Positions 1-7,832 of a stretch of 37,207 nucleotides of DNA are shown one piece after another (within the stretch, counting starts at the first letter, position 1; every line of letters starts with the position of its first letter). This DNA comes from Candidatus Olsenella stercoravium (GTDB lineage: Bacteria; Actinomycetota; Coriobacteriia; Coriobacteriales; Atopobiaceae). A model generated the notes under the pieces. That model was not told where the DNA came from, did not search any database, and saw only the letters and a program-made list of their open reading frames with translations. The position numbers and the translations under genes were made by a program. Location of the stretch: positions 1-37,207 of the forward strand of contig DXBZ01000029.1 in NCBI GenBank assembly GCA_019116265.1, given 5' to 3'.

Positions 1-33
1 CTGCTGAGGCGTACCCGGAACGTAGTCGCTCAC
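1..33 (-). CDS. 5' end of an unidentified protein (partial)
   Basis: Only the first 11 codons lie in the window. Reading leftwards, a GTG start at 33-31 opens MSDYVPGTPQQ and runs off the left edge without a stop. An AAGGAGG ribosome-binding site at 39-45 sits five bases upstream, which is why I call this a real start. The gene lies 39 bp beyond the stop of the same-strand gene ending at 73, so the two could form one transcript. The product cannot be identified from 11 residues. Confidence 0.6.
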   Translation of the reverse strand, partial: MSDYVPGTPQQ

Positions 34-72
34 GATGACCTCCTTGTGTGGGCGCCTGCCGGAGTCCCTCCT

Positions 73-774
73 TTATACCCGAGGGGGCCAGCCCGCCGAC
101 CCGCGATTCCGCCGGCGGAGCGACTCGAGCAGGCGCGCGTAACCGTCGGCAAGCCGCTGGGAGCGCGGCCCGGCAGCCGTGGACGCGAGGACCACGCCGT
201 ACTCGTCGGAGACAAGAAACGCCTCGTCAAAACAAGCCGTCCCGTCCAGGACCCTGCGCGCGAGGCCCTCCTCGCAGGCGACCGACATCCCTACGGTCCG
301 AGCGAGGTCGCGAACGAGCGAGTCGGTCCCGGAAAGGGGCCGCTCGGCCGATCCCCCGCGAACGAGCTGGTCACCGCGCACCACCCAGAGGCTCTCGGGG
401 GCGACGCCCGTCTCGGCCGCCTCCCGCCCCGCCCCGAGCGCGCGCTCGGCAAGGGCCGAGAGGGCCGTCGTCTCGAGCGGGACATAGGGGCCGACGGTCA
501 TGGCGGCCCGCCCCTCCTTGTCAACGATCACCATGAGCACCCCGTCCGGGTAGCGGGCCGCGCCCTCGGAGAGCGTCCACTCGATGTGCTGCTTGGCCCA
601 CGCTATGAGCTGCGGGGAGACGGGGGCGCCGTCGACGATGCGCCAACCGAGCGCGCGCAGGTGCCGGTTCTCGAGCGGGAGGGACCGGCTGGCCAGGCGC
701 CAGCGACAGACGAGCGCCGGACGCCCCAGCGTGAAGTCCTCCATCTGGAGCCGGTCGTTCTTCTCGCCCTGCAT
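73..774 (-). CDS. Class IV aminotransferase-like protein, probably without the PLP lysine
   Basis: A 233-residue protein. The C-terminal half reads like the small-molecule aminotransferase class IV fold (BCAT, D-amino acid and aminodeoxychorismate lyase family). A stretch ESLWVVRGDQLV is followed by PLSGTDSLVRDLARTVG, matching the usual 'vvrdG.lvTPplsg.lpGiTR..ll.la.elG'. Later DEAFLVSDEYGVVLAS matches 'DEaFltgTa.evvPV'. I see no convincing counterpart of the PLP-binding lysine region, and the protein is shorter than the usual 270-300 residues, so it may be non-catalytic. The ATG at 774 is preferred over longer frames because a TAGAAT -10-like box lies at 800-805, inside the longer frame, and a G-rich site precedes the ATG. 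Confidence is good that the gene is real and moderate for the family. Confidence 0.6.
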   Translation of the reverse strand: MQGEKNDRLQMEDFTLGRPALVCRWRLASRSLPLENRHLRALGWRIVDGAPVSPQLIAWAKQHIEWTLSEGAARYPDGVLMVIVDKEGRAAMTVGPYVPLETTALSALAERALGAGREAAETGVAPESLWVVRGDQLVRGGSAERPLSGTDSLVRDLARTVGMSVACEEGLARRVLDGTACFDEAFLVSDEYGVVLASTAAGPRSQRLADGYARLLESLRRRNRGSAGWPPRV

Positions 775-1110
775 GTGGCCCCCCCTTCGCCGAGCACACA
801 TTCTAGCGCGGCGCGGCGGCGTCGCGTGCGCAAGAAACCCGCCCATATACGAGCGGGCGAGAAGTACGCTCAGAAAAGGGCTCGAATCACGAGAAGTGTC
901 CAACGCGAGGTCCTTCTCGCCCACGTTTTCGCAGGTCGGCTGACACCGCCGCTCCGCTCTGAGGCCACAGATCCGTGTATGGAACGCTTTTTTGTGCAGG
1001 ATTTTGCCTCAGCCGTATCTGGCCCACATTCCTGAGCGACTCGCAACGACAACGCGCCCCGGCGGGCACGGGGCCGGCCGGGGCGCGAAGGCGGGCGAGA
1101 AGGACGCGCG
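775..1110. other. 336-bp intergenic region: promoter, terminator and repeated GAGAAG motifs
   Basis: No coding signal is convincing here. The region holds a candidate minus-strand -10 box (TAGAAT, 800-805) for the gene starting at 774, and the purH terminator near 1053-1087. It also has four copies of the GCGAGAAG-type motif (about 858, 889, 1095 and complementary at 910) and a short inverted repeat CTGAGGC (959-965) / GCCTCAG (1006-1012). A sequence CGACCTGCGAAAACG on the minus strand (about 923-938) resembles the core of the inverted-repeat elements described elsewhere, but I found no matching arms around it. Confidence 0.5.
1053..1087 (-). terminator. Probable terminator of purH
   Basis: A perfect 11-bp inverted repeat CGCGCCCCGGC / GCCGGGGCGCG (1053-1063 and 1077-1087) lies 24 bp beyond the purH stop. 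On the minus strand it is followed by the weak T-rich stretch TTGTCGTT. Confidence 0.55.
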
Positions 1111-2748
1111 CTAGTGGCGGAAGTGGCGGTTGCCGGTGAAGACCATCGCGATGCCATGCTCGTTGCACGCCTCGATGGACTCGTCGTCACGCTTGGACCC
1201 GCCGGGCTGGATGATGCAGGTCACGCCATGCGCGGCGAGCACGTCCACGTTGTCGCGGAACGGGAAGAAGGCGTCGGACGCGCAGGCGTAGCCGCCCTTC
1301 TCCACGCCCATGCGCTCGCAGGCCTCGTCGGCGCGCTGGCAGGCGAGCAGCGCGGAGTCAACGCGGTTGGGCTGGCCCGGTCCCATGCCGATGCCGGCCT
1401 TGCCCTTGGAGACGAGGATCGCGTTGGACTTCACGCCCTTGCAGACGCGCCAGGCGAACATGAGCTCGTCCATCTCCTCGGGCGTGGGCTTGCGCTCGGT
1501 GGGGCAGGTGAAGGTCTCGGGGTTCTCGGAGACGGAGTCCACGTTCTGCAGCAGCACGCCGCCGTCGATGGAGCGAAGCTCGTACTCGGCGTGGCCGCCC
1601 ACGCCGCCGGTGGCCAGCACGCGCAGGTTGGGGCGCTTGGCCATGCGCTCGACGGCCTCGGGGGTGTAGCTCGGGGCGATGATGACCTCAACGAACTGGC
1701 CGTTCTCGTCGAAGGCGTGCTCCACCAGCTCGAAGGGCACCTCGCGGTTGCAAGCGATGATGCCGCCGAAGGCGCTCTTGGGGTCGCACGCGAAGGCGCG
1801 GTCGTAGGCGGCAGTGACATCGTCCGCCACGGCGGAGCCGCAGGGGTTCTGGTGCTTGAGGATCACGCAGGCCGGGCCGTCGAACTCGCGCACGAGGTTC
1901 CAGGCGGCGTCCGCGTCCAGGTAGTTGTTATAGGAGAGCGGCTTGCCCTGAAGCTGCTCGGAGCCCACGAGCGGGTACTCGGAGGAGCCCAGCTCGGCAA
2001 AGTCATCGGCGAAGCGGTAGACGGCGGCCGTCTGCTGGGGGTTCTCGCCGTAGCGCAGGTCGTCGACCTTGTCCAGGTAGAGGTCGATGCCGGCCGGCGT
2101 GGCGGGGGCGTCCTCGGCGTCCTCGAGCTCCTCGGGGAAGTCCTCCTCGTAGCGGTCGGCCAGCCACTCGGCGATGGCCATGTCGTAGCAGGCCGTGGTC
2201 TCGTAGACCTTGAGCTGCAGGTAGCGACGCAGCTCGAGCGTGGTGCAGCCACCCGTGGCGCGCATGGTGCCCAGGACCTCGTCGTAGTCGTCGGGGTCGG
2301 AGACCACGGTCACGGAGTCGGCGTTCTTGGCGGCCGAGCGCAGCATGGAGGGGCCGCCGATGTCGATGTGCTCGATGGCGTCGTCGAAGGTGACGTCGGG
2401 GTTGGCCACGGTCTTCTCGAACTCGTAGAGGTTCACGACCACGAGGTCGATCATGCCGATGCCGTGCTCGGCGGCCTCGGCCATGTGGGCCGGGTTGTCG
2501 CGGCGGGCGAGCAGGCCGCCGTGGACCTTGGGGTGCAGCGTCTTGACGCGGCCGTCCATCATCTCCGGGAAGCCCGTGTACTGCTCGATGGGCACCACGT
2601 GGACGCCGGCCTCCTCGAGCACGCGCGCGGTGCCGCCGGTCGAGATGACCTCGACGCCGAACTCGTCCTCGAGCGCCTTGACGAAGTCGACGACGCCCGT
2701 CTTGTCCGTGACGGAGACGAGCGCTCGCTTAATGGGAGTGTCTGCCAT
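1111..2748 (-). CDS. purH: Bifunctional AICAR formyltransferase / IMP cyclohydrolase
   Basis: This 545-residue cytosolic enzyme does the last two steps of IMP synthesis: formylation of AICAR with 10-formyl-THF, then ring closure to IMP. The N-terminal MGS-like cyclohydrolase domain (about residues 1-200) shows the family motifs [17 protein letters not shown] and [15 protein letters not shown]. The formyltransferase domain shows [26 protein letters not shown] and [13 protein letters not shown], and the protein ends in a typical [11 protein letters not shown]. The ATG at 2748 follows an AAGGAGG site; a longer upstream frame lacks family similarity and overlaps the divergent gene. Length is slightly above the usual 510-530. 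It is transcribed away from the acetyltransferase gene across a 69-bp gap. purC and purB lie elsewhere in this window, so purine genes are dispersed. Confidence 0.97.
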   Translation of the reverse strand: MADTPIKRALVSVTDKTGVVDFVKALEDEFGVEVISTGGTARVLEEAGVHVVPIEQYTGFPEMMDGRVKTLHPKVHGGLLARRDNPAHMAEAAEHGIGMIDLVVVNLYEFEKTVANPDVTFDDAIEHIDIGGPSMLRSAAKNADSVTVVSDPDDYDEVLGTMRATGGCTTLELRRYLQLKVYETTACYDMAIAEWLADRYEEDFPEELEDAEDAPATPAGIDLYLDKVDDLRYGENPQQTAAVYRFADDFAELGSSEYPLVGSEQLQGKPLSYNNYLDADAAWNLVREFDGPACVILKHQNPCGSAVADDVTAAYDRAFACDPKSAFGGIIACNREVPFELVEHAFDENGQFVEVIIAPSYTPEAVERMAKRPNLRVLATGGVGGHAEYELRSIDGGVLLQNVDSVSENPETFTCPTERKPTPEEMDELMFAWRVCKGVKSNAILVSKGKAGIGMGPGQPNRVDSALLACQRADEACERMGVEKGGYACASDAFFPFRDNVDVLAAHGVTCIIQPGGSKRDDESIEACNEHGIAMVFTGNRHFRH

Positions 2749-2817
2749 GGCCCCTCCTTGGGTTTGACGACGACATGATGTACCGTCGTGTCTACGATAG
2801 CGCAGCTGGAGGACAAC

Positions 2818-3468
2818 ATGACGGAGACTGAAAAGTTGACGTGGCGCGCGTTCGCGCCAGAGGACTTTGAGCGCGCGGCGGGGCTGCTCGGCCGCACGTG
2901 GCTGCCGGAGTTTGACGAGGCGCCGCAGCGCGCCGCGAGCCAGATCGAGCTCGCGCACTACCTGGCGCAGACCACCTGGTCGCTCGTCGCGGAGCGCGAG
3001 GGGGAGATCCTGGGCGTGGTCCTTCTGGCCGAGCGCGGGCGTGAGGCCACGGACGGCGACGCCTGGTCCGAGCTCGAGGCGCGCCTGACGCGAACGGCCG
3101 AGAAGGACGAGGCGCTCGCGGAGGCCGTACGTGTGGAGATGGGCGGTGTGCGCGAGGAGGCGGAGCTGGAGCGCGAGTACGCCGCCGACGGCCCCATGGG
3201 CGCGGATGCGGCGGTGAAGCTGCTGATCGTCTCGCCGGACGCCAAGGGCATGGGCCTGGGCGGCAGGCTCTTCTCGGCCGCGCTGGAGCACCTGCACGAG
3301 ACGGGCGCCCGAGGCTACCACCTGCTCACCGACGACAGCTGCGACGTTGGCTTCTACGAGCACAAGGGCCTCACGCAGGCCACGCGGCGTCGCTCGCGCG
3401 CCTACTGGCCGGGCGTTGACCCCGAGACGGACGAGTTCTATGTCTACGTCTACGAGCAGGAGCTGTAA
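2818..3468 (+). CDS. GNAT-family N-acetyltransferase
   Basis: A 216-residue acetyl-CoA-dependent acyltransferase of the GNAT fold. The acetyl-CoA loop is visible as SPDAKGMGLGGRLFSAAL (the Q/R-x-x-G-x-G/A motif region), followed by the C-terminal strand-helix signature GARGYHLLTDDSCDVGFYEHKG. The acceptor substrate cannot be told from sequence. The ATG at 2818 is chosen because GGAGG lies at 2808-2812; an in-frame GTG at 2788 has no such site. The stop is followed after one base by the gluQ start, so the two are very likely co-translated. A strong palindrome begins on the stop codon itself. Confidence 0.88.
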   Translation: MTETEKLTWRAFAPEDFERAAGLLGRTWLPEFDEAPQRAASQIELAHYLAQTTWSLVAEREGEILGVVLLAERGREATDGDAWSELEARLTRTAEKDEALAEAVRVEMGGVREEAELEREYAADGPMGADAAVKLLIVSPDAKGMGLGGRLFSAALEHLHETGARGYHLLTDDSCDVGFYEHKGLTQATRRRSRAYWPGVDPETDEFYVYVYEQEL

Positions 3469-3505
3469 CTTGCCTAAAGGGGGTCAGACCCCTTCTAGGC
3501 AAGTT
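3467..3505. repeat. 39-bp near-perfect palindrome at the GNAT stop / gluQ start
   Basis: Outer arms AACTTGCCTA (3467-3476) and TAGGCAAGTT (3496-3505) are perfectly complementary. Inside, AAGGGGGTC and GACCCCTT pair around a single A with one extra G. The hairpin starts on the GNAT stop codon and covers the TTG proposed as the gluQ start and about its first 12 codons. It is either a REP-like inserted repeat or a translational or transcriptional control element. Confidence 0.75.
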
Positions 3506-4444
3506 TGTGGGCGGTTTGCGCCGACGCCCTCCGGGCGGATGCACCTGGGTAACGTCTTTGCCGCGCTGGTGGCGTGGCTCTCGGCGCGAGCGGCGGGCGG
3601 CGAGATGGTGCTGCGCGTCGAGGACCTGGACCCGCGCGCCGCCAGCCGCGAGCGGGCGGAGCTTCTAATCGACGACCTGCGCTGGCTGGGCCTCGACTGG
3701 GACAGGGGGCCGTATTGGCAGAGCGAGCGCGGCGCGGCCTACGACGAGGCGATCGAGCGGCTCGCCGAGGCGGGCCTCATCTACCCCTGCTTCTGCTCGC
3801 GCGCCGAGTTGCACGCCGCGAGCGCGCCGCACGCCTCCGACGGCACGCCGGTCTACGCCGGCACGTGTCGGGGGCTCTCCGACGAGGAGGTCGCGCGGCG
3901 CGCGCAGGTGCGCCCGCCCGCGACGCGCCTGCACGTGCCGAACGCGGACGACCCGGCGGGAACGATTGAGTTCTGCGATCTGGCGTACGGTCCGCGCCGC
4001 GAGGTGCTCGCGCGCGAGTGCGGCGACTTTCTCGTGCGTCGCAGCGACGGCGTGGTTGCCTATCAGCTGGCCGTCGTAGTGGACGACGCCCTCATGGGCG
4101 TCACGCAGGTGGTGCGCGGTCGCGACCTGCTGGGGTCGTGTGCGCGCCAGATCTATCTGGGCCGCCTGCTGGGATGGGAGCCTCCCGAATTTGGCCACGT
4201 CCCGCTGCTGGTGGCGCCGGACGGCCGCCGACTCTCCAAGCGCGAGAAGGACCTCGATCTGGGCGCCCTGCGCGAGCGGGGCGTGACTCCGGAGCGCGTG
4301 ATCGGCCTGCTCGCCGCAGCGGCGGGGCTGGCCGAGCCAGGCTGCGAGGCCACGCCCTCCGAGCTGGTGGCCGGCTTCTCGTGGGAGCGGCTGCGCCGCG
4401 AGGACCTCGTCGTGGACGACGCCTTTCTCGCTCGGCTGCTCTGA
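3470..4444 (+). CDS. gluQ: Glutamyl-Q tRNA(Asp) synthetase
   Basis: This class I synthetase-like enzyme activates glutamate and attaches it to queuosine in the anticodon of tRNA(Asp). It is 324 residues and lacks the anticodon-binding half of a true GluRS. RFAPTPSGRMHLGNVF is the HIGH-region motif, RVEDLDPRA follows, the zinc-type cysteines appear as YPCFCSRAEL with a later TCRGL, and the KMSKS-like loop is GRRLSKREKDLDLGALR. The TTG at 3470 is inferred: an AGGAG site sits seven bases upstream, overlapping the end of the GNAT gene, and the next in-frame ATG lies beyond the catalytic RFAPTPSG motif. The start lies inside a large palindrome, so it could be mis-set by several codons. A second inverted repeat begins right after the stop. 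Confidence 0.9.
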   Translation: MPKGGQTPSRQVCGRFAPTPSGRMHLGNVFAALVAWLSARAAGGEMVLRVEDLDPRAASRERAELLIDDLRWLGLDWDRGPYWQSERGAAYDEAIERLAEAGLIYPCFCSRAELHAASAPHASDGTPVYAGTCRGLSDEEVARRAQVRPPATRLHVPNADDPAGTIEFCDLAYGPRREVLARECGDFLVRRSDGVVAYQLAVVVDDALMGVTQVVRGRDLLGSCARQIYLGRLLGWEPPEFGHVPLLVAPDGRRLSKREKDLDLGALRERGVTPERVIGLLAAAAGLAEPGCEATPSELVAGFSWERLRREDLVVDDAFLARLL

Positions 4445-4510
4445 CCGACCATACATACCCGTCAGATTTGGGGGCGAGGAGCCCGAGAGATGACGGGTGT
4501 GTATGGTCGG
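4445..4510. repeat. 66-bp inverted repeat with 20-bp arms after gluQ
   Basis: The arm CCGACCATACATACCCGTCA (4445-4464) is matched by 4491-4510 with a single G-T style mismatch, around a 26-nt loop. It begins on the base after the gluQ stop. It has no T run, so it is not a standard terminator. It lacks the CTGCG core of the 73-bp and 111-bp element families, so I keep it separate. It may be a REP-like or MITE-like remnant. Confidence 0.7.
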
Positions 4511-4526
4511 CGGTTATAGGCAGCGG

Positions 4527-4555
4527 TTGTGACTTGCGCGATAGTGGGGTATCAT
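4527..4555 (+). promoter_or_regulatory. Promoter of tRNA-Ser
   Basis: TTGTGA at 4527-4532 and TATCAT at 4550-4555 are separated by exactly 17 bp, and the -10 box ends 11 bp before the tRNA 5' end. This fits a sigma-70-type promoter. Confidence 0.65.
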
Positions 4556-4566
4556 GCTCTAGCTAC

Positions 4567-4658
4567 GGAGAGCTGACCGAGAGGCCGAAGGTGCTCGCCT
4601 GCTAAGCGAGTATAGGATGCAAATCCTATCTGGGGTTCGAATCCCCAGCTCTCCGCCA
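4567..4658 (+). tRNA. tRNA-Ser(GCT)
   Basis: The acceptor stem GGAGAGC pairs with GCTCTCC (4648-4654). The anticodon stem CTCGC/GCGAG holds the loop CTGCTAA with anticodon GCT (AGC/AGU codons). A long variable arm (TATAGGATGCAAATCCTATC) marks it as a type II tRNA, and the T loop reads GGTTCGAATCC. CCA is encoded. Confidence 0.97.
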
Positions 4659-4746
4659 GTGTCACCAACGCGAGCCCCGTCGGATGCCCGGCGGGGCTCG
4701 CTGCATGTGGCAGACACCACATCTTCGACACTTTTCACAATTGCCC

Positions 4747-4775
4747 TTGACTTCACCAAGAGGGCGTGGCAGTAT
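4747..4775 (+). promoter_or_regulatory. Promoter of tRNA-Arg(ACG)
   Basis: TTGACT at 4747-4752 and CAGTAT at 4770-4775 are separated by 17 bp. The -10 box ends 12 bp before the tRNA. This suggests the tRNA has its own promoter, apart from tRNA-Ser. Confidence 0.55.
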
Positions 4776-4787
4776 ATCCAACTGCAC

Positions 4788-4864
4788 GCGGCGTTACCTC
4801 AGCTGGATAGAGGACCTGACTACGAATCAGGGCGTCATAGGTTCGAATCCTATACGCCGCACCA
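4788..4864 (+). tRNA. tRNA-Arg(ACG)
   Basis: The acceptor stem GCGGCGT pairs with ACGCCGC. The anticodon stem CCTGA/TCAGG carries the loop CTACGAA, so the anticodon is ACG (read as ICG for CGU/CGC/CGA). CCA is encoded at 4862-4864. Confidence 0.97.
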
Positions 4865-4873
4865 CGCAAAGTA

Positions 4874-4903
4874 CGGGAGGCTCCCTCGGGAGCCTCCCGT
4901 TTT
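4874..4903 (+). terminator. Terminator of tRNA-Arg, usable by deoC from the other side
   Basis: A perfect stem CGGGAGGCTCCC / GGGAGCCTCCCG (4874-4899) with a 2-nt loop is followed by TTTT. It lies 28 bp from the convergent deoC stop, so it may serve both directions. Confidence 0.9.
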
Positions 4904-4931
4904 GCTTATCTACCCGGCGCTCGGCGAGGCG

Positions 4932-5639
4932 CTAGATCTCAACGTAGTCCACGCCCGCGCGCTCCATGCGGGCGGCAAACTCCTCCATGATGGAGACGCT
5001 GGCGCTGCAGCCGATGCGCTCGGCGCCCGCCGCGACCATGGCGAGGAAGTCATCGGCGGTGCGAATGCCCCCGGCCGCCTTCACCTTGACGCGCGCGTCG
5101 ACGTGCCCGCGCATGAGGCGCACGTCCTCGACCGTGGCGCCACCCGTAGAGAAGCCGGTGGAGGTCTTCACGAACGTGGGGAGCACCTCGCTCGCAACCT
5201 CGCACAGACGGATCTTCTCATCCTGCGTGAGCAGGCAGTTCTCAAAGATCACCTTGGAGGGCACGCGCGCCTCGCGGCAGACCTCCACGATGCGCACCAT
5301 CTCGTCGGCAACATAGCCCCAGTTGCCGGCCTTCACCTCGGTGAGGTTGACCACGTAGTCGATCTCGTTGGCGCCGTTCTCGATCGCGTCGCGCGTCTCG
5401 AAGACCTTGGTCGCGACCGAGGTCTGGCCGAGCGGAAACGATATGGCGGCCCCCACGTGGACGTCGCTGCCGGCGAGCAGCCCCGCGCACAGCCGCGACT
5501 GGACCGAGTTGACGGCAACCATCCTGAAGCCGTGGCCCAAGGCCTCGTCACAGAGCCTGCGCAGGTCGCCCTCCGTCGCGTCGGCATGGAGGTTGGTGTG
5601 ATCGACCATCAGCGCAAGGTCGCTCAACGTGTAGCGCAT
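4932..5639 (-). CDS. deoC: Deoxyribose-phosphate aldolase
   Basis: This 235-residue cytosolic class I aldolase splits 2-deoxyribose 5-phosphate into glyceraldehyde 3-phosphate and acetaldehyde during deoxynucleoside salvage. Family motifs are MVDHTNL at the N-terminus, VGAAISFPLG, NEIDYVVN, KVIFENCLL, the Schiff-base lysine segment PTFVKTSTGF, and VKAAGGIRT with the second catalytic lysine. I start at the ATG at 5639, which has GGGAGG nine bases upstream; an in-frame extension to 5672 would overlap the preceding gene and lacks family similarity. It lies 14 bp downstream of the same-strand gene ending at 5654, so the pair is probably one operon. Confidence 0.95.
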   Translation of the reverse strand: MRYTLSDLALMVDHTNLHADATEGDLRRLCDEALGHGFRMVAVNSVQSRLCAGLLAGSDVHVGAAISFPLGQTSVATKVFETRDAIENGANEIDYVVNLTEVKAGNWGYVADEMVRIVEVCREARVPSKVIFENCLLTQDEKIRLCEVASEVLPTFVKTSTGFSTGGATVEDVRLMRGHVDARVKVKAAGGIRTADDFLAMVAAGAERIGCSASVSIMEEFAARMERAGVDYVEI

Positions 5640-5653
5640 GTCGCTCGCCTCCC

Positions 5654-6004
5654 CTACATCGCCGGGCGGCACTGGACGCCGCTCTCGGGCCCTATGCCCA
5701 CGAAAGTGTACGCCACGCCCCGCGCGTCGCAGAGATCCATCAGGTCGACCGCATCGTTCTTCTCGGCCGCTAGGTACTCCGCGAGCGAGGAGGAGCCCGC
5801 AGACCCGATTGCCCGCAACAGGCCCGGCACCGCCGCAGGTGCAAACAGCACCCGCAGGCTGTGCTCCCCCTCGCCATAGGCGAGAAGCGCCGAGGGGCCC
5901 GTCACGCGCTGCCGCACCTCGAGCACCTCGTCATCCCCCTCGACGATGCTGACCACACGAACGTCCCCGACGCTCTCGAAGCGCGCCACCTCATGCTCCC
6001 GCAC
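5654..6004 (-). CDS. Hypothetical 116-residue protein upstream of deoC
   Basis: I do not recognise this protein. It is soluble, acidic and has no signal peptide or membrane segment. Readable stretches are FESVGDVRVVSIVEGDDEVLEV and, near the end, DLCDARGVAYTFVGIGPESG. The GTG at 6004 is chosen because GAGGAGAG lies just upstream; the frame is open to 6067, but that extension runs through a likely operator and promoter. The stop is 14 bp before deoC, which suggests co-transcription. The upstream region carries a palindrome resembling a Gram-positive LexA box. Confidence 0.65.
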   Translation of the reverse strand: MREHEVARFESVGDVRVVSIVEGDDEVLEVRQRVTGPSALLAYGEGEHSLRVLFAPAAVPGLLRAIGSAGSSSLAEYLAAEKNDAVDLMDLCDARGVAYTFVGIGPESGVQCRPAM

Positions 6005-6057
6005 GGCTCTCTCCTCTCCCCAAAGTCTCCTGTGGACAGTAGAGCACATCTTCCCTT

Positions 6058-6077
6058 GGTAGAACAAGTGTTCTACC
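6058..6077. promoter_or_regulatory. Candidate LexA (SOS) operator upstream of the deoC operon
   Basis: The 20-bp sequence GGTAGAACAAGTGTTCTACC is a perfect palindrome with 9-bp arms. Its core GAAC-N4-GTTC fits the Gram-positive/actinobacterial LexA consensus. Reading on the minus strand, a -35-like TTGTTC inside it is followed after 18 bp by TCTACT, so it would overlap a promoter for the gene starting at 6004. It lacks a T run, which argues against it being the serS terminator. Confidence 0.5.
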
Positions 6078-6106
6078 GTTTGCGGGCCGGGACGTCGGCG
6101 AGCGGT

Positions 6107-7390
6107 CTACTCCGGGCGAATGACCTCGACGCCGCCCATGTAGGGGCGCAGGGCCTCGGGAATCGTCACGCTGCCGTCGGGGTTCTGGTAGTTCTCGAGG
6201 ATCGCCGCCATCGTGCGCCCCACCGCCAGGCCGGAGCCGTTGAGCGTGTGCACGAGGCGCGTGCCCTTGAACTCCGCCGGGTCCTTGTAGCGGATGTTGG
6301 CACGGCGTGCCTGGAAGTCCCAGCAGTTGGAGCAGGACGAGATCTCCTTGTAGGCGTTGTAGCTGGGCAGCCAGACCTCGATGTCGTAGCACTTGGTGGC
6401 CGAGAAGCCAATGTCGCCGGTGCAGAGCGTGACCACGTGATAGGGCAGGCCCAGCGCCTGAAGCACGGCCTCGGCCTCGGCAACCATGCTCTCGAGCTGG
6501 TTCATCGAGTCCTCGGGCTTGGCAAACTTGACCATCTCCACCTTGTCGAACTGGTGCACGCGGATGATGCCGCGCGTGTCACGGCCGGCCGAGCCCGCCT
6601 CCTCGCGGAAGCACGGCGTGAAGGCGGTGTACCACAGCGGCAGCTGGCTCGCGTCCAGGATCTCCCCGCGGTGCAGGTTGGTGAGCATGACCTCGGCCGT
6701 GGGGATGAGGTAGAGGTCGGGGTTCACGTGGTAGAGGTCGTCCTCGAACTTGGGGAGCTGGCCCGTGCCAAAGAGGGTCTCGCGGTTGGTGATGACGGGC
6801 AGCCACCACTCCTTGAAGCCTGCCTTGACGTGCATGTCGATCATGAAGCTGATGAGGGCGCGCTCCAGGCGGGCGCCGAGGCCGCCCAGCACGTAGAAGC
6901 GCGTGCCGGCGATCTTGACGCCGCGGTCAAAGTCAATGACGCCCAGCTCGGGACCAAGGTCCCAGTGCGCCTTGGCCTCAAAGTCAAACTCGCGCGGCGT
7001 GCCCCAGCGGCGCACCTCGGGGTTGTCGGAGTCGTCCTTGCCATACGGGACGCTCTCGTGCGGGATGTTGGGGATGGCGGCGACCAGGTCAAAGAGGGCC
7101 TGCTCGACCTCGGCGCGCTTCTCGTCCAGCTCGGCGATGCGCTCCTTGTTGGCGGTGACCTTGGCCTTGGCTGCCTCGGCCTCGTCCCGCTTGCCCTCGC
7201 GCATGAGCTGGCCGATCTGCTTGGAGACGGCGTTGCGCTCGGCCTGCAGCGCCTCGACCTCAACGATCACGGAGCGGCGCTCCTCGTCCAGCTCAAAGAA
7301 CCGCTCGCGGTCCCAGTGCGCGTTCTGGCGGGACTCGCACGCCTTGTCCACAACGTCGGGGTTCTCGCGGACGAACTTGATGTCGAGCAT
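6107..7390 (-). CDS. serS: Seryl-tRNA synthetase
   Basis: A 427-residue class II aminoacyl-tRNA synthetase that charges tRNA-Ser. It starts with the typical [13 protein letters not shown] charged, heptad-rich helical arm (about residues 30-110) is the coiled coil that contacts the long variable arm of tRNA-Ser. Class II motif 2 reads [20 protein letters not shown] and motif 3 reads [16 protein letters not shown]. Length is normal. The ATG at 7390 follows a GAGGAG site. The gene is divergent from a small membrane protein; the 97-bp gap holds the palindromic AT box AGTATATACT (7444-7453), which could give a -10 in either direction. The tRNA-Ser(GCT) gene lies in the same window. Confidence 0.97.
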   Translation of the reverse strand: MLDIKFVRENPDVVDKACESRQNAHWDRERFFELDEERRSVIVEVEALQAERNAVSKQIGQLMREGKRDEAEAAKAKVTANKERIAELDEKRAEVEQALFDLVAAIPNIPHESVPYGKDDSDNPEVRRWGTPREFDFEAKAHWDLGPELGVIDFDRGVKIAGTRFYVLGGLGARLERALISFMIDMHVKAGFKEWWLPVITNRETLFGTGQLPKFEDDLYHVNPDLYLIPTAEVMLTNLHRGEILDASQLPLWYTAFTPCFREEAGSAGRDTRGIIRVHQFDKVEMVKFAKPEDSMNQLESMVAEAEAVLQALGLPYHVVTLCTGDIGFSATKCYDIEVWLPSYNAYKEISSCSNCWDFQARRANIRYKDPAEFKGTRLVHTLNGSGLAVGRTMAAILENYQNPDGSVTIPEALRPYMGGVEVIRPE

Positions 7391-7487
7391 GCTCACTCCT
7401 CGTTTCTGGCTGACTTGCCGCGCGTTCGCGCGACGGCCCTCCAAGTATATACTTGTGCGGATGAACCGACGCGTCCCGGGAGGCAGC

Positions 7488-7679
7488 ATGCAGGCAATCG
7501 CGGATTTCTTCACGTGGCTCTTCAGCGACAAGGTGGGCGTCCTCTGCCTCATCGCGGGCGGCATCGTGATCTGCCTGATCATCGCCCTGCTCATGGAGCG
7601 CAAGACCAAGCGCCGCTACTTCAACCACGAGAAGACCGACTCCGACTGGGATCTCTTCGGCGACGACGAGGACGAGTAG
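7488..7679 (+). CDS. Small single-span membrane protein (63 residues)
   Basis: A short protein beginning [13 protein letters not shown] hydrophobic span (about residues 16-38) includes [17 protein letters not shown], followed by a basic stop-transfer ERKTKRR and an acidic C-terminal tail ending DLFGDDEDE. The positive-inside rule places the tail in the cytoplasm. The ATG at 7488 has GGGAGG at 7478-7483; an in-frame ATG at 7461 has no site. The function is unknown. The clear ribosome-binding site and the hydrophobic/charged layout support a real gene. Confidence 0.7.
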   Translation: MQAIADFFTWLFSDKVGVLCLIAGGIVICLIIALLMERKTKRRYFNHEKTDSDWDLFGDDEDE

Positions 7680-7721
7680 CGGCCGGACGCCCTTCTCGCC
7701 CCCACGTCCTTCTCGGCCCAT

Positions 7722-7794
7722 TAACACGCAGAATCAAGTAAAGTTTCATATATCCGCAGTTGGATTTTAGGGCAAACCGGAATTCTGCATGTTA
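7722..7794. repeat. 73-bp inverted-repeat element A (short class)
   Basis: The left arm TAACACGCAGAAT (7722-7734) and right arm ATTCTGCATGTTA (7782-7794) are complementary at 12 of 13 positions. The interior is AT-rich. On the minus strand the core AACTGCGG begins 33 nt from the outer end of the right arm, the same offset as in elements B and D. It ends 38 bp before the start codon of the nuclease-like gene, so it overlaps that gene's likely promoter or operator region. Confidence 0.85.
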
Positions 7795-7832
7795 TTTTCC
7801 GGCACGACCCAACAGGGGGGGGCGAGAAGACC

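Noticed and set aside
1114..2778. A long plus-strand frame of 554 codons opposite purH
   Set aside because: It is antisense to a clear purH, rich in Val/Gly/Leu/Ala/His as expected of a GC-rich shadow frame, and has no family motif.
5861..7741. A 626-codon plus-strand frame opposite serS
   Set aside because: Shadow of serS; no motif, and it runs through the LexA-like palindrome and the small membrane protein in another frame.
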